The notes: generated by a model not told the origin, from the letters alone. Counted from the stretch's first letter, positions 29,199 through 40,113 are shown. The stretch is DNA of 64,000 nt from Bacillus massilinigeriensis (GCF_900111815.1 NZ_LT630004.1:1215671-1279670); one strand, 5' to 3'. Numbers and translations are program-made.

Positions 29199-30065
29199 AT
29201 GGCTACATTTAAAGACTTCCGTAACAGTGTCAAACCGAACTGGTGCCCTGGTTGTGGCGATTTTTCCGTGCAGGCTGCGATTCAGCGTGCCGCTGCTAAT
29301 GTTGGCTTGGAACCGGAAAACCTTGCTGTCATTTCAGGGATTGGCTGTTCTGGTCGGATATCTGGTTATATCAATTCATATGGCTTCCATGGAATCCATG
29401 GCCGTTCACTTCCAATTGCACAAGGTGTCAAGATGGCAAACAGGGATTTGACTGTCATTGCTTCCGGTGGAGACGGTGATGGTTTTGCAATTGGAATGGG
29501 GCATACTATTCATGCGATCAGAAGGAATATCAATGTCACATACATTGTAATGGATAATCAGATATATGGACTGACGAAGGGGCAGACTTCACCTCGGTCC
29601 GCTGCTGGATTTAAAACAAAATCCACGCCAATGGGATCTGTGGAACAAGCTATTTCTCCGATGGAAATGGCGCTAACTGCTGGCGCAACTTTTGTTGCAC
29701 AAAGCTTCTCTACCGATCTTAAAGATTTAACTGCGTTGATTGAAGCGGGAATCAAGCACGAAGGATTTTCCCTAATCAACGTATTCAGCCCTTGTGTCAC
29801 ATACAACAAGGTCAATACGTATGATTGGTTTAAGGAAAACCTGACAAAATTAAGTGATATTGAGGGATATGACCCTTCCAACCGAGGAAATGCAATGCAA
29901 ACTCTTATGAAACATAACAGCCTGGTTACAGGTCTTATTTACCAGGATACTGAACGAAAGTCCTATCAGCAGCTGATCAGCGGATATTCCGAATCCCCGC
30001 TAACAAAGGCTGATCTCTCACTAGATCAAGAATACTTCGATAAGCTAGTAACCGAATTTATATAA
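29199..30065 (+). CDS. korB: 2-oxoacid:ferredoxin oxidoreductase, beta (TPP-binding) subunit
   Basis: A 288-residue beta subunit. The cysteine motif WCPGCGDF is near residues 16-23 and the thiamine-diphosphate motif runs GDGDGFAIGMGH ... MDNQIYGLTKGQTSP. AAGGAG at 29183-29188 fits the ATG at 29199; an in-frame ATG 36 bp upstream lies inside korA. With KorA it decarboxylates a 2-oxoacid to an acyl-CoA and reduces ferredoxin. The operon terminator is displaced 380 bp downstream by the repeats at 30066-30423. Confidence 0.9.
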   Translation: MATFKDFRNSVKPNWCPGCGDFSVQAAIQRAAANVGLEPENLAVISGIGCSGRISGYINSYGFHGIHGRSLPIAQGVKMANRDLTVIASGGDGDGFAIGMGHTIHAIRRNINVTYIVMDNQIYGLTKGQTSPRSAAGFKTKSTPMGSVEQAISPMEMALTAGATFVAQSFSTDLKDLTALIEAGIKHEGFSLINVFSPCVTYNKVNTYDWFKENLTKLSDIEGYDPSNRGNAMQTLMKHNSLVTGLIYQDTERKSYQQLISGYSESPLTKADLSLDQEYFDKLVTEFI

Positions 30066-30423
30066 GAAAAGCGGATGCGCCCGTTCAGCATCGCAGAGCC
30101 TGGAGGCACCCGACTGAGATAAAGGAAACACGATGAGCGAAGCGAATCGATGTTGACTTATCATAGGGAGGGGCCGAAGGCTGCAAGATGCTGGGCGCAG
30201 TAGCTGGACAAGAAGAAAAGCGGATGCGCCCGTTCAGCATCGCAGAGCCTGGAGGCACCCGACTGAGATAAAGGAAACACGATGAGCGAAGCGAATCGAT
30301 GTTGACTTATCATAGGGAGGAGGCCGAAGGCTGCAAGATGCTGGGCGCAGTAGCTGGACGAGAAGAAAAGCGGATGCGCCCGTTCAGCATCGCAGAGCCT
30401 GGAGGCACCCGACTGAGATAAAA
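30066..30423 (+). repeat. Tandem intergenic repeat, period 149/150 bp, 2.4 copies
   Basis: GCGGATGCGCCCGTTCAGCA recurs at 30071, 30220 and 30370. The first two units are nearly identical along their length and the third is a 50-60 bp fragment ending at GACTGAGATAAA. Each full unit has self-complementary ends (GCGCCC..AGCATC against GATGCTGGGCGC) and an internal GAGCGAAGCGAATC-type hairpin. It is G+C-richer than its surroundings. It resembles in kind the noncoding, MITE-like repeats known from Bacillaceae (such as bcr1). It has no ORF. Confidence 0.85.
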
Positions 30424-30442
30424 GCCAGTGCGGCTAATAATG

Positions 30443-30476
30443 AAAGTCCCCAAACAACTGGGGACTTTTATTTTTC
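30443..30476 (+). terminator. Terminator of the korAB unit
   Basis: AAAGTCCCC pairs with GGGGACTTT around 8 nt, then TATTTTTCC. It lies just beyond the tandem repeat, so the repeat would be transcribed as the korAB 3' untranslated region. Confidence 0.85.
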
Positions 30477-30589
30477 CGTGGCAACGTAAACTATCTCTAA
30501 TATTGTTTGTCTGGGTAATAGCGTTTATAATTAATAATTGTAGTTTTGTTATAGATAAGAAATTGAGTTCCTTGAAAGGAGATACATCG

Positions 30590-32134
30590 ATGAATGAAAA
30601 ACAGCGGCTCGAAAGTCAGCAAGTGAAGTCTGCTAATCCTTCGGACAAAAAATCCGCAAAAGATTATAGCACATACTTCGAAACGGTATATACGCCGCCG
30701 TCCTTAAAAGAAGCAAAAAAACGGGGAAAAGAAGACGTTTCCTATCATAAAGACTTCGAAATTCCAGAACAATTCAATGGGATGGGAAGAGGAAGGAAAT
30801 TTTACATTCGCACATATGGGTGCCAGATGAATGAGCATGATACCGAGGTGATGGCAGGTATATTCATAGGTCTCGGGTACGAACCCGCAGAAACGCCCGA
30901 AGATGCCAATGTAATTCTATTAAATACTTGTGCTATCAGGGAAAATGCTGAAAATAAAGTGTTCGGTGAAATTGGACATCTGAAAGCAATGAAGAAGGAA
31001 AAGCCCGATCTTCTCCTAGGTGTATGCGGCTGTATGTCCCAGGAAGAATCGGTGGTAAATCGTATACTGCAGAAGCATCAGCATGTAGACATGATTTTTG
31101 GAACACATAATATTCATCGCCTTCCCAACATCCTCCAAGAAGCATATATGGCTAAAGAGATGGTGGTAGAAGTATGGTCCAAGGAAGGCGACGTTATTGA
31201 AAATCTTCCAAAGGTAAGAAGGGGCAACATAAAAGGGTGGGTCAATATTATGTATGGCTGCGACAAGTTCTGCACCTACTGTATTGTTCCATATACACGC
31301 GGTAAGGAGCGCAGCCGCAGGCCGGAAGATATCATCCAGGAAGTTCGGCAGCTTGCTGCACAGGGTTACAAGGAAATAACTCTTCTGGGCCAGAATGTAA
31401 ATGCATATGGCAAGGACTTTACTGACATAAAATACGGTCTTGGAGATCTGATGGATGAAGTGAGAAAAATAGATATTCCGCGTATCCGTTTTACGACAAG
31501 TCATCCGCGTGACTTTGATGATCATTTGATTGAAGTGTTGGCTAAGGGTGGGAACTTAATGTCTCATATCCATTTGCCGGTTCAGTCGGGTTCGAGTGAA
31601 GTGCTGAAGATAATGGCAAGAAAATATACGAGAGAACAGTATTTGGAGCTTGTTAATAAAATCAAAGCAGCTATTCCAGATGTTACGCTTACGACCGATA
31701 TAATTGTCGGTTATCCAAATGAAACGGAAGAACAATTTGAAGAGACGCTCTCTCTTTATAGCGAAGTAGGCTTTGAATCTGCTTATACCTTCATCTATTC
31801 TCCAAGGGAAGGGACACCTGCAGCGAAGATGGTGGACAATGTTCCAATGAGTGTAAAAAAAGAAAGGCTGCAGAGACTGAATGCTGTTGTAAATGAGCGT
31901 TCAGCAAAAGCGCTAAAACAATATGAAGGCAAAATTGTAAACGTTCTGGTTGAAGGGGAAAGTAAGAACAACCCGGACGTGCTAGCTGGTTATACGGAAA
32001 AAAGCAAGTTAGTTAATTTTATCGGACCGAAGACAGCAATCGGAAAAATTGTTAAAGTAAAAATTAACGATGCAAAAACATGGTCCCTTAAAGGGGAAAT
32101 GATTGAAGAACTACAAACAGCAGAGGTGGAATAA
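30590..32134 (+). CDS. miaB: tRNA-2-methylthio-N6-dimethylallyladenosine synthase
   Basis: A 514-residue radical-SAM methylthiotransferase that adds the ms2 group at A37 of tRNAs. Cluster-binding cysteines are visible in [24 protein letters not shown] and GVCGCMSQE, the radical-SAM CxxxCxxC in [18 protein letters not shown], and a TRAM domain closes the protein. AAGGAG at 30575 fits the ATG at 30590, where the family MNEKQ start lies. The substrate-forming enzyme MiaA is at 42033. ymcA follows 2 bp later. Confidence 0.95.
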   Translation: MNEKQRLESQQVKSANPSDKKSAKDYSTYFETVYTPPSLKEAKKRGKEDVSYHKDFEIPEQFNGMGRGRKFYIRTYGCQMNEHDTEVMAGIFIGLGYEPAETPEDANVILLNTCAIRENAENKVFGEIGHLKAMKKEKPDLLLGVCGCMSQEESVVNRILQKHQHVDMIFGTHNIHRLPNILQEAYMAKEMVVEVWSKEGDVIENLPKVRRGNIKGWVNIMYGCDKFCTYCIVPYTRGKERSRRPEDIIQEVRQLAAQGYKEITLLGQNVNAYGKDFTDIKYGLGDLMDEVRKIDIPRIRFTTSHPRDFDDHLIEVLAKGGNLMSHIHLPVQSGSSEVLKIMARKYTREQYLELVNKIKAAIPDVTLTTDIIVGYPNETEEQFEETLSLYSEVGFESAYTFIYSPREGTPAAKMVDNVPMSVKKERLQRLNAVVNERSAKALKQYEGKIVNVLVEGESKNNPDVLAGYTEKSKLVNFIGPKTAIGKIVKVKINDAKTWSLKGEMIEELQTAEVE

Positions 32135-32136
32135 CG

Positions 32137-32571
32137 GTGGCTAAATATACTAAAGAAGATATTATTTTACGAGCACAGGATCTAGCACGAATGATTGCTG
32201 AGACAGAAGAAGTAGATTTCTTCAAAAAAGCAGAGGCGCAAATCCATGGAAATGAGAAGGTAAAGATGTTGATTTCTTCCATTAAAGGATTGCAAAAGCA
32301 AGCGGTTAACTTTCAGCACTACGGAAAGACAGAAGCCTTGAAAAAAACAGAAGAAAAAATTTCTTCCCTTGAAGCAGAGCTTGATGAGATTCCTGTTGTT
32401 CAAGAGTTCAAGCAATCGCAAATGGAGGTAAATGAATTGCTTCAAATGATTGCCTCTGCTATTTCCAACACGGTAACGGATGAAGTCATCGAAACTACCG
32501 GTGGCGATGTATTGCGCGGCGAGACAGGAGCAGCCATCCAAAATGGCGGCAGCAGCTGTCATAGTCACTAA
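32137..32571 (+). CDS. ymcA: RicA/YmcA, Y-complex component
   Basis: A 144-residue helical YlbF/YmcA-family protein starting GTG at 32137, two bases after miaB. YmcA (RicA) works with YlbF and YaaT in a complex that adjusts RNase Y activity and supports Spo0A phosphorylation, competence and biofilm. The tail ends SSCHSH; it is the only cysteine I find, whereas the Y-complex is reported to carry iron-sulfur clusters, so ligands may be shared between subunits. Confidence 0.85.
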   Translation: MAKYTKEDIILRAQDLARMIAETEEVDFFKKAEAQIHGNEKVKMLISSIKGLQKQAVNFQHYGKTEALKKTEEKISSLEAELDEIPVVQEFKQSQMEVNELLQMIASAISNTVTDEVIETTGGDVLRGETGAAIQNGGSSCHSH

Positions 32572-32585
32572 TAAGTATCATTATA

Positions 32586-32614
32586 AAAGCATGGCACAAC
32601 GCCATGCTTTTTTC
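32586..32614 (+). terminator. Terminator after ymcA
   Basis: AAAGCATGGC pairs perfectly with GCCATGCTTT around 5 nt, then TTTC. Confidence 0.92.
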
Positions 32615-32779
32615 TTTGCTCTTCCTATATCCGTCCTTCTCTTTCGCACCAATTTTCTTTCATGGGCATAGAATGGATTATCACTTTTATTACCGCCGAG
32701 TACCCGAAAAATAATCGCACACTAGTCTAATGACCCGCATAGGATGAAATGAAAATGATTGAGGAGGTTCGCTAAATCA

Positions 32780-33328
32780 ATGGGAATATACAGAGAGATT
32801 ATTACGAAGGCCGTCGTAGCGAAAGGGCGTAAGTTCACACAGTCCCACCATACGATTTGCCCTGAGCACCATCCATGCAGCATCCTTGGCTGCTGGGTGA
32901 TAAATCACAAATATAAAGCCAGGAAATCCGGGAAGACTGTGGAGATTCATGGATCGTATGAAATCAACGTATGGCACTCTTATGATGATAACACAAAGAC
33001 GGAAGTTGTGACCGAAAAGGTGACATACACGGATATCATCAAACTGAAGTACCGTGATCCTGACTGCATCGATGATCAGGAAGTAATTGCGCAAGTGCTT
33101 CAGCAGCCAAGCTGCATTGAAGCAGTGATTTCACCGAATGGAAACAAGATTATCGTGGAAGTAGAAAGAGAGTTCCTTGTTGAAGTAATCGGGGAAACAA
33201 AGGTTTGTGTCGCCGTTCACCCTGAAGGGTGTGAGTGCGACGAGGAAGAAGAGTGGGGAATGGATGTCTCCGATGAGGAGTTTGAAGAATTGAATCCCGA
33301 CTTCCTGCTCGAAGCGGAAGAAGAATGA
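32780..33328 (+). CDS. cotE: Outer spore coat morphogenetic protein CotE
   Basis: A 182-residue CotE, which directs assembly of the outer spore coat. It opens [20 protein letters not shown] and ends in an acidic tail ([20 protein letters not shown]). The ATG at 32780 follows GAGGAGG. Upstream, CATAGGAT at about 32738 resembles a mother-cell sigma-E/sigma-K -10 element, but the -35 is unclear. The position between ymcA and mutS matches B. subtilis. Confidence 0.95.
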   Translation: MGIYREIITKAVVAKGRKFTQSHHTICPEHHPCSILGCWVINHKYKARKSGKTVEIHGSYEINVWHSYDDNTKTEVVTEKVTYTDIIKLKYRDPDCIDDQEVIAQVLQQPSCIEAVISPNGNKIIVEVEREFLVEVIGETKVCVAVHPEGCECDEEEEWGMDVSDEEFEELNPDFLLEAEEE

Positions 33329-33330
33329 TT

Positions 33331-33363
33331 GGAAACTAGGAGGGTGTCCTTCTAGTTTTTTTT
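33331..33363 (+). terminator. Terminator after cotE
   Basis: AAACTAG pairs with CTAGTTT around an imperfect inner stem, followed by TTTTTTTT. Confidence 0.75.
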
Positions 33364-33389
33364 ATCCGGCAAGAATATGCTTGCCGGAT
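33364..33389 (+). other. Second hairpin after cotE
   Basis: ATCCGGCAAG pairs perfectly with CTTGCCGGAT around 6 nt. No T tract follows, so it may be an RNA-stability hairpin or a protein-binding palindrome. Confidence 0.5.
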
Positions 33390-33771
33390 TGTGACAGAAT
33401 CAATCGAGCTTTATCACGATAAAAAAATGACATCTACTGCTTCAGGAGTAACGTTGGCTGCAACAGGTCAAAAAGGAATTGGAAGCATCGTTGTGGCGGA
33501 AGCTTCTGTTCTTACAGGCGGATTCATCTTGCGCTTTCTTCTTTTAGCCGCAGCTGTTCCAGTACCTTTCCTGTAACTGATTTAAGTTTGCAATATTTGT
33601 AAGAAACGAGACAAATCTATAATTATATCAACTTTCATAAAGCCGGCTCAAACTTCCAAGTGGAAATAGAGCCGGCTTTCCCTATTTCACGCAATGTTTG
33701 AAATCCTAAGGATTTTCATATTAGGAAAGAAGTTAAAATAAAGAAAGAACGATATTTGTGAGGTATATAAA
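33390..33771 (+). terminator. Intergenic region with a long terminator hairpin at 33639-33686
   Basis: AAAGCCGGCTC (33639-33649) pairs with GAGCCGGCTTT (33669-33679); the loop forms its own TTCCA/TGGAA stem, and CCCTATTT follows. The rest of this 380-bp stretch shows no convincing gene. A 61-codon GTG-initiated frame at 33391-33576 lacks a ribosome binding site. Confidence 0.6.
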
Positions 33772-34776
33772 ATGGATTTTTCCGCTGAATTTTACAAAGA
33801 GGTAATTGGGACTCTTCCAGAAGGCGTTCTCATACTAGATTCTTCACGGAAGATTCTATTGATAAACAAGTCTGCTGCTGAAATGACGGGATGGAGCATT
33901 GGAGAACGTGTCCCTTATTGTACATATTGTCAACAGCGGAAGATTGGAATGGAGGAAGATTGCTGCATCATGGCGGCGGACGATCCTGTACCTTTTTTCT
34001 ATTCGAACCTCGCTGTTTCATCAGGAGAAGAGGAATTCGAGATGGCACTGAAGAAAATCAAAATGGATGACGGATTTGTCTTTATCCTGCGGCTTCAGCG
34101 CCCGGTGAAAAATGAAAACAGTGAGCGAGCAAGATTCCATGAACTTCTTGTACAAGAGACCATGCTTGCACAGGAAGCAGAAAGAAAGAGAATTGCAAGG
34201 GATTTACATGATCATATAGGTCAAAGTGTATACAGCCTTTTTCTTGGGTTAGAAGGAATTAGAAACCATCTTGACCACGAGAGGTACGAGAAACATCTCG
34301 ATCGTATGATTGAAGTAATGGACGGGACCCTTTCTGACATTAAACGGATGACGAAAGCATTGCGGTCGGAAACGTTCTACCAGTTATCGCTGAAAGATGC
34401 CCTGCGAAAAGCAGCTGTAGATTGGATGGAATTATACAAAGTCGAAATTGAACTAGATATGGAGATAACGGAAGAGGATGCCTTTGACCGAGAAAAATCC
34501 TTCCACTTCTACCGCATCCTCCAGGAAGGGGTTAGGAACGCTGTAATGCACGGTCATGCAAGCAGTCTCACCATAACGGTAAAAAACGTTGGTCTTCGTT
34601 TGGTTTTTCAAATCCTAGATAACGGTACAGGATTTGAAACGGAAAATTTGGCAAAGGGAGGACTCGGATTGCGTCATATGTACGAGCGGTGCCGTATCCT
34701 CGGCGGGGATATAAGGTGGACGAGCAAGATTGGCGGACCGACAAGAGTGGATGGCTATCTAGTAATAGGAAAATAG
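33772..34776 (+). CDS. PAS-domain sensor histidine kinase (NarL-partner type) with Cys cluster
   Basis: A 334-residue soluble kinase. Residues 5-110 form a PAS domain holding C50-x2-C53-x10-C64-C65. The HisKA_3 dimerisation helix has RDLHDHIGQ with the phospho-histidine at 146, and the ATPase has EGVRNAVMHGHA and DNGTGF. There are no membrane segments, so the signal is cytoplasmic. The cysteine group recalls the NreB oxygen sensor of staphylococci (four Cys on a PAS, iron-sulfur), though the spacing differs. It pairs with the regulator 17 bp downstream. I do not recognise a B. subtilis orthologue. Confidence 0.85.
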   Translation: MDFSAEFYKEVIGTLPEGVLILDSSRKILLINKSAAEMTGWSIGERVPYCTYCQQRKIGMEEDCCIMAADDPVPFFYSNLAVSSGEEEFEMALKKIKMDDGFVFILRLQRPVKNENSERARFHELLVQETMLAQEAERKRIARDLHDHIGQSVYSLFLGLEGIRNHLDHERYEKHLDRMIEVMDGTLSDIKRMTKALRSETFYQLSLKDALRKAAVDWMELYKVEIELDMEITEEDAFDREKSFHFYRILQEGVRNAVMHGHASSLTITVKNVGLRLVFQILDNGTGFETENLAKGGLGLRHMYERCRILGGDIRWTSKIGGPTRVDGYLVIGK

Positions 34777-34793
34777 AAAAAGGGGTTGAGGGT

Positions 34794-35417
34794 ATGAATT
34801 TATTAATAGTGGATGATCATGAGATTGTTCGAGATGGGTTATCGCTTCTTTTGGAGCAGTCTTATTGCATTGATTCTCTCCTTTATGCCTCAGATGGCTA
34901 TGAAGCATTAAAGCTTGCCGAAAATTTTCGTGCAGATTTAGTACTGCTCGATGTGTCCATGCCAGGAGGTCGTGACGGCTTAACGACTTTGGAGAAAATG
35001 AGAAAGCTTCTCCCTGAAGCAAAAATTGCGATATTTTCCATGCATGATGATATTGGTTTTCAACGGGAGGCTTTTGAAAAAGGAGCGGATGGGTATCTTG
35101 TAAAAGTATTGAAACGGGAAGAACTGACTTATTCCCTTGATCAAATCCTTGCCGGAAGGAAGGTTTTTAGCAGGACTATTCTTGATGAAGAGTGTGTTGG
35201 GAGCTTTCTTGAACTTGATCTTCCAATCACAAAAAGAGAAAAGGAAGTATTCACGTTGACTGTAATGGGCTATTCTCAAAAGGATATTGCTGAAAAGTTA
35301 GATATTTCCGTCAAAACAGTTGAAAACCACCGCCATAATATTGGCGAAAAGCTGGGTACCCATAAGCGCTATGACTGGGTGGATACAGCGAGGAAATACC
35401 GGGTGTTCACGATGTAA
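34794..35417 (+). CDS. NarL/LuxR-family response regulator
   Basis: A 207-residue regulator. The receiver domain has DDHE at the start and phospho-acceptor D53 (LLDVSMPGG). The C-terminal LuxR HTH reads TKREKEVFTLTVMGYSQKDI, then SVKTVENHRHNI. The ATG at 34794 follows AAAAAGGGGTTGAGGGT; in-frame codons upstream overlap the kinase gene and are not used. Target genes are unknown; a redox or oxygen response is inferred from the kinase. Confidence 0.9.
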   Translation: MNLLIVDDHEIVRDGLSLLLEQSYCIDSLLYASDGYEALKLAENFRADLVLLDVSMPGGRDGLTTLEKMRKLLPEAKIAIFSMHDDIGFQREAFEKGADGYLVKVLKREELTYSLDQILAGRKVFSRTILDEECVGSFLELDLPITKREKEVFTLTVMGYSQKDIAEKLDISVKTVENHRHNIGEKLGTHKRYDWVDTARKYRVFTM

Positions 35418-35420
35418 GTA

Positions 35421-35450
35421 AGCGCAGGGAATTATCTCCTGCGTTTTTTT
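35421..35450 (+). terminator. Terminator after the two-component pair
   Basis: CGCAGG pairs with CCTGCG, extended by wobble pairs, followed by TTTTTTTG. Confidence 0.85.
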
Positions 35451-35533
35451 GTACCCCGGTGAAATAGGACAATTATGTTATAATAGATTTTTAGATACTA
35501 GCATACATACAGATTCAATGGAGGCTTTAAAAC

Positions 35534-38146
35534 ATGGCAGCTTACACGCCGATGATGATGCAATACTTACAGATCAAGGCAGACTATCAGGATGCCTTTT
35601 TATTTTTCAGGCTCGGGGATTTTTATGAAATGTTTTTTGAAGATGCGATCAAGGCATCACAAGAGCTAGAAATTACCTTGACAAGCCGGGAAGGAGGCGG
35701 AACTGAAAAGATACCGATGTGCGGTGTACCTTATCATTCCGCATCGGGCTATATCGATCTTCTCATCGCGAAAGGATATAAAGTAGCTATTTGCGAACAA
35801 ACCGAAGACCCTAAAGCAACAAAAGGTGTTGTTCGCAGGGAAGTAGTCCAGCTGATCACTCCTGGGACGATGATGGAAGGGCGCGGTTTGAATGAAAAAG
35901 AGAACAACTTCATTGCAACCGTTACAGACTTTCTTGATGGTACTTTTGGATTCGGGACGACAGATTTATCAACAGGGGAAAGCAGAATGGTTCTCTTAGA
36001 AAGTGTGGAAGATTTGCTTAACGAACTTTCCACATCAGGAGCAAGAGAAGTGGTGCTGTCTTCTCAAATGAAAGAGAGTATCCTTGAAAAAATGAAGGCT
36101 CGCGGTGCCATTGCGTTTTCAATAGAGGATGAGACGAGTATAAAGAACTTCAATAGCAGTATCTTATCCGGTTTGGAAGAGAGACTTCAACAAACAGCAG
36201 CAAGGCTGCTGAACTATCTTCACAGGACTCAGAAACGCAGTCTGGAGCATTTGCAGCCTGTTGTCGCTTACGAAGTCCGACAATTTATGAAAATTGATTA
36301 CTATTCAAAACGTAATCTTGAACTGACAGAAACAATCCGCAATACTGCTAAGAAAGGCTCGCTTCTTTGGCTTCTAGATGAAACAAAGACGGCAATGGGT
36401 GCTAGGCTCTTAAAGCAGATGATCAACAGGCCTCTATTGAGTTTGAGAGAAATTCATCGCAGGCAAAATATTGTAGAACTGTTTCTTCGTAATTATTTTG
36501 AACGGGGTGACTTACGGGAACGCCTTCGCGAGGTTTACGACTTAGAACGTCTGGCAGGAAGAGTTGCTTTTGGGAACGTGAATGCTAGGGATCTCGTTCA
36601 GTTGAAAAAGTCTCTTCTGCAAATTCCGGGAATAAAAGAGATTCTCGCTTCTTTGGATGATAGCGAAGCAACAAAACTATCAAATAATTTGGATTCTTGT
36701 GAAGAACTGGCAGACCTCCTGGAACAGGCAATTGTAGAAAATCCGCCTATATCCATTAAAGAAGGAAATATTATCCTTGACGGGTACGATGAAGAGTTAG
36801 ATCGTTATCGTGATGCCAGCAGAAATGGTAAGGCATGGTTAGCAGAACTGGAACAGAAAGAGCGGGTAAAAACAGGTGTAAAATCTCTGAAAATAGGCTA
36901 TAATCGGGTTTTTGGCTATTATATCGAGGTAACTAAAGCTAACTTGCACCTGCTCGAAGAAGGAAGGTACGAGAGAAAGCAAACACTATCCAATGCAGAG
37001 CGGTTTATTACTCCTGAGCTGAAGGAGAAGGAGGCTTTGATTCTGCAGGCAGAAGAGAAGATTGTCGATTTAGAGTACAATATATTCGTCTCGGTAAGGG
37101 AACAGGTAAAAGAGTATATTCCCCGTTTGCAGGCTTTGGCAAAGGCAGTAAGTGAACTCGATGTCCTGCTCGGCTTTGCTGAACTGAGCGAGCAGCGGCA
37201 TTATACGAGGCCGTCATTTTCAACAGATCGTACGCTCACATTAAGAGATGGGCGCCATCCGGTTGTAGAAAAGGTAATGAATGCACAACAATACGTTCCC
37301 AATGACTGTATGATGGACAGCGAAAAAGAACTGCTGTTAATAACTGGTCCTAACATGTCTGGTAAAAGCACTTATATGCGGCAAGTTGCTCTTACTGCCA
37401 TCATGGCTCAAATAGGCTGCTTTGTTCCTGCTGAAGAAGCGGTTCTTCCGGTTTTTGACCAAGTGTTTACGAGAATAGGTGCAGCAGATGACCTTATATC
37501 CGGGCAGAGCACTTTCATGGTCGAAATGCTAGAAGCGAATAATGCGATAACCAATGCGACGGAAAACAGTCTTATATTGTTTGATGAAATAGGAAGAGGG
37601 ACATCTACTTATGATGGCATGGCACTGGCGCAGGCTATCATCGAATATATTCATGAAAAGATTGGGGCGAAAACTTTGTTTTCCACTCATTATCACGAAT
37701 TGACAGTCCTTGATGAGAAGCTGGAAAAATTGAGAAATGTTCACGTCAGTGCAATCGAACAAAACGGGAAGGTTGTTTTCCTCCATAAAATTAAGGAAGG
37801 CGCAGCAGATAAAAGCTACGGTATTCATGTAGCAAAACTCGCTGAGCTTCCAGATTCGCTAATCGAACGAGCCGATGAAATCTTAGCAGAGCTTGAATCA
37901 AATAAAGATGCTTCTGTAAAGTCAATTGGTGAAAAGGAGGAAAAACTCCGTCCTTCAAATGTCATAAAGGATGTGCAATTGTCTTTCTTTAATGAAGAAA
38001 CTACTTCCGATACCGGAAAGAGGGAACAGATAAATAGCAAGGAGAAGCGAGTTCTTGGAATGCTGAACAGCTTACATATATTAGAAATGACACCGCTAGA
38101 GGCGATGAATAGGTTGTATGAGCTGCAAAAAACGCTTCGCAAGTAA
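35534..38146 (+). CDS. mutS: DNA mismatch repair protein MutS
   Basis: An 870-residue MutS of full length. The mismatch-reading F-x-E lies in the N-terminal [11 protein letters not shown] region, Walker [10 protein letters not shown] starts at residue 605, and the signature [13 protein letters not shown] follows. ATG comes after ATGGAGG. It forms an operon with mutL, which starts 18 bp downstream. Confidence 0.97.
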   Translation: MAAYTPMMMQYLQIKADYQDAFLFFRLGDFYEMFFEDAIKASQELEITLTSREGGGTEKIPMCGVPYHSASGYIDLLIAKGYKVAICEQTEDPKATKGVVRREVVQLITPGTMMEGRGLNEKENNFIATVTDFLDGTFGFGTTDLSTGESRMVLLESVEDLLNELSTSGAREVVLSSQMKESILEKMKARGAIAFSIEDETSIKNFNSSILSGLEERLQQTAARLLNYLHRTQKRSLEHLQPVVAYEVRQFMKIDYYSKRNLELTETIRNTAKKGSLLWLLDETKTAMGARLLKQMINRPLLSLREIHRRQNIVELFLRNYFERGDLRERLREVYDLERLAGRVAFGNVNARDLVQLKKSLLQIPGIKEILASLDDSEATKLSNNLDSCEELADLLEQAIVENPPISIKEGNIILDGYDEELDRYRDASRNGKAWLAELEQKERVKTGVKSLKIGYNRVFGYYIEVTKANLHLLEEGRYERKQTLSNAERFITPELKEKEALILQAEEKIVDLEYNIFVSVREQVKEYIPRLQALAKAVSELDVLLGFAELSEQRHYTRPSFSTDRTLTLRDGRHPVVEKVMNAQQYVPNDCMMDSEKELLLITGPNMSGKSTYMRQVALTAIMAQIGCFVPAEEAVLPVFDQVFTRIGAADDLISGQSTFMVEMLEANNAITNATENSLILFDEIGRGTSTYDGMALAQAIIEYIHEKIGAKTLFSTHYHELTVLDEKLEKLRNVHVSAIEQNGKVVFLHKIKEGAADKSYGIHVAKLAELPDSLIERADEILAELESNKDASVKSIGEKEEKLRPSNVIKDVQLSFFNEETTSDTGKREQINSKEKRVLGMLNSLHILEMTPLEAMNRLYELQKTLRK

Positions 38147-38164
38147 GACGAAAGAGGTGGAAGT

Positions 38165-40087
38165 ATGGGGAAGATCAGACAGCTTGATGATTGTTTGTCG
38201 AACAAAATAGCGGCTGGCGAGGTGGTGGAGCGGCCGGCTTCTGTTGTCAAGGAACTGGCTGAAAACTCCATTGATGCAGGAAGCACAATCGTGGAAATCG
38301 ATGTGGAAGAAGCAGGCTTGGCAAAAATCAGGATTACAGATAATGGCGACGGAATGATGGAGGAAGATGTACTGCGTGCTTTCGAACGCCATGCAACAAG
38401 TAAAATTAAGGATGAAAACGACCTTTTCAGAATCCGGACACTGGGTTTCCGTGGGGAAGCACTGCCGAGTATCGCCTCCGTATCAAGACTCGAAATGAAA
38501 ACTTCAACAGGAGAGACCGCTGGAAACCGAGTTGTGATTGAAGGCGGAAAAGTGACTGCTTATGAGAAAGCGGACAGTAGGAAAGGTACGGATATCCTCA
38601 TCACGGACCTTTTTTATAACACTCCTGCGCGGCTTAAGTATATGAAAACCGTACACACGGAGCTAGGGAACATTACTGATGTCGTAAACCGACTTTCCCT
38701 CGCCCATCCTGGAGTGGCTTTCCGGCTTATTCACAATGGACGCCGTCTGTTGCAAACAAATGGAAGTGGCGATGTCCGCCAAGTACTTGCGGCGATTTAC
38801 GGTATCAATATTGCGAAGAAAATGGTCCCGGTAATGGCAGAATCGCTTGATTTTTCCCTTACTGGCTATATTACACTGCCTGAAGTAACGAGAGCATCGC
38901 GCAACTATATCACGACAATGGTAAACGGGCGGTTCATCCGTAATTATGCGCTTGTTAAGGCGATACAGGAAGGCTGTCACACCCTTCTCCCAATTAGCCG
39001 GTATCCTGTAGCAATGCTGGATATCAAGATGGATCCTATCCTTGTAGATGTGAACGTCCACCCTGCCAAGCTTGAAGTCAGGCTGAGTAAGGAACAGGAA
39101 TTGACGAAGCTGGTCGCACAAGCCATTTCTTCCGCATTTAAAAAACAAGAACTGATTCCGTCTGGAACTATTTCAAGGCCGATAGAAAAAGTAAAATCAG
39201 AGCAGGCATACCTTGAGTTGGATCATGAAAACCAAATGGAAGATAAAAAGGATAAGAGGATTCAGGGAGAAATTAAGATGTCAGAAAAAGTAACTCCTTC
39301 ACGAGGAATAATAAATGTCCCCGATATTCAGAAGCAAGAGAGGGGATCATTGGAGGTTAGGGAGTTTCCTTCTGCTTTCGAAAAAACAGAAGAAGTAGTC
39401 TTGAAAGAGGACAACTGTCTAGATCAAGAGGAGGTTTTGCCATGGGATGACGACGGTAAGGGTGAGTCTTTCGTTCATATGGGACAGGATGCAGCTTTGC
39501 CTTCACGCGTACCGCCGCTTTACCCTATCGGACAGATGCACGGCACCTATATCCTTGCTCAGAATGAGCGAGGTCTTTACCTCATTGACCAGCATGCGGC
39601 ACAAGAGCGGATTAAATATGAATTTTTTCGTGAAAAAGTGGGTGTTGTGGCGGATGAACTTCAAGATCTGCTTGTCCCGCTCACTTTTGAATATTCTGCA
39701 GATGAATGCCTGAGAATCAATGAATATAAGAGTGAACTGGAGAGAGTAGGGGTTTTCTTAGAATCATTCGGGCACAACGCGTACATCGTAAGAGCACATC
39801 CTCAGTGGCTTCCTTGTGGAAAAGAAAAGGAAATCATTGAAGAGATGATTGAACAGCTTCTTTCAATGAAGAGAGTCGATATACATAAACTTCGTGAGGA
39901 AGCGGCAATTATGATGAGCTGCAAAGCTTCGATTAAGGCGAATCGCCACTTGCGTAATGATGAGATACAAGCGCTGCTCGACGAACTTCGCAAGTCATCA
40001 GATCCTTTCACTTGCCCGCATGGAAGACCAATCATTGTCCATTACTCCACATACGAGCTGGAGAAAATGTTCAAGAGAATCATGTAA
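38165..40087 (+). CDS. mutL: DNA mismatch repair endonuclease MutL
   Basis: A 640-residue MutL. The N-terminal GHKL ATPase is complete ([25 protein letters not shown]). The C-terminal endonuclease metal motif [12 protein letters not shown] starts at residue 475, and CPHGRP is present near the end, so this is the nicking type used by bacteria without MutH. The linker at about 335-440 is acidic and variable. ATG follows AGAGGTGG. Confidence 0.97.
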   Translation: MGKIRQLDDCLSNKIAAGEVVERPASVVKELAENSIDAGSTIVEIDVEEAGLAKIRITDNGDGMMEEDVLRAFERHATSKIKDENDLFRIRTLGFRGEALPSIASVSRLEMKTSTGETAGNRVVIEGGKVTAYEKADSRKGTDILITDLFYNTPARLKYMKTVHTELGNITDVVNRLSLAHPGVAFRLIHNGRRLLQTNGSGDVRQVLAAIYGINIAKKMVPVMAESLDFSLTGYITLPEVTRASRNYITTMVNGRFIRNYALVKAIQEGCHTLLPISRYPVAMLDIKMDPILVDVNVHPAKLEVRLSKEQELTKLVAQAISSAFKKQELIPSGTISRPIEKVKSEQAYLELDHENQMEDKKDKRIQGEIKMSEKVTPSRGIINVPDIQKQERGSLEVREFPSAFEKTEEVVLKEDNCLDQEEVLPWDDDGKGESFVHMGQDAALPSRVPPLYPIGQMHGTYILAQNERGLYLIDQHAAQERIKYEFFREKVGVVADELQDLLVPLTFEYSADECLRINEYKSELERVGVFLESFGHNAYIVRAHPQWLPCGKEKEIIEEMIEQLLSMKRVDIHKLREEAAIMMSCKASIKANRHLRNDEIQALLDELRKSSDPFTCPHGRPIIVHYSTYELEKMFKRIM

Positions 40088-40113
40088 ATAAATGCTCGGC
40101 CCACAAAGAAAGG

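Noticed and set aside
30066-30423. Possible CRISPR array
   Set aside because: Units are about 150 bp and contiguous with no unique spacers; it is a tandem intergenic repeat.
30428-30589. In-frame 54-codon hydrophobic extension upstream of miaB
   Set aside because: It runs through the korAB terminator and has no ribosome site; the family start MNEKQ with AAGGAG lies at 30590.
33391-33576. 61-codon GTG-initiated frame with a hydrophobic end after cotE
   Set aside because: No ribosome binding site, begins at the foot of a hairpin, and no recognisable family; probably chance.
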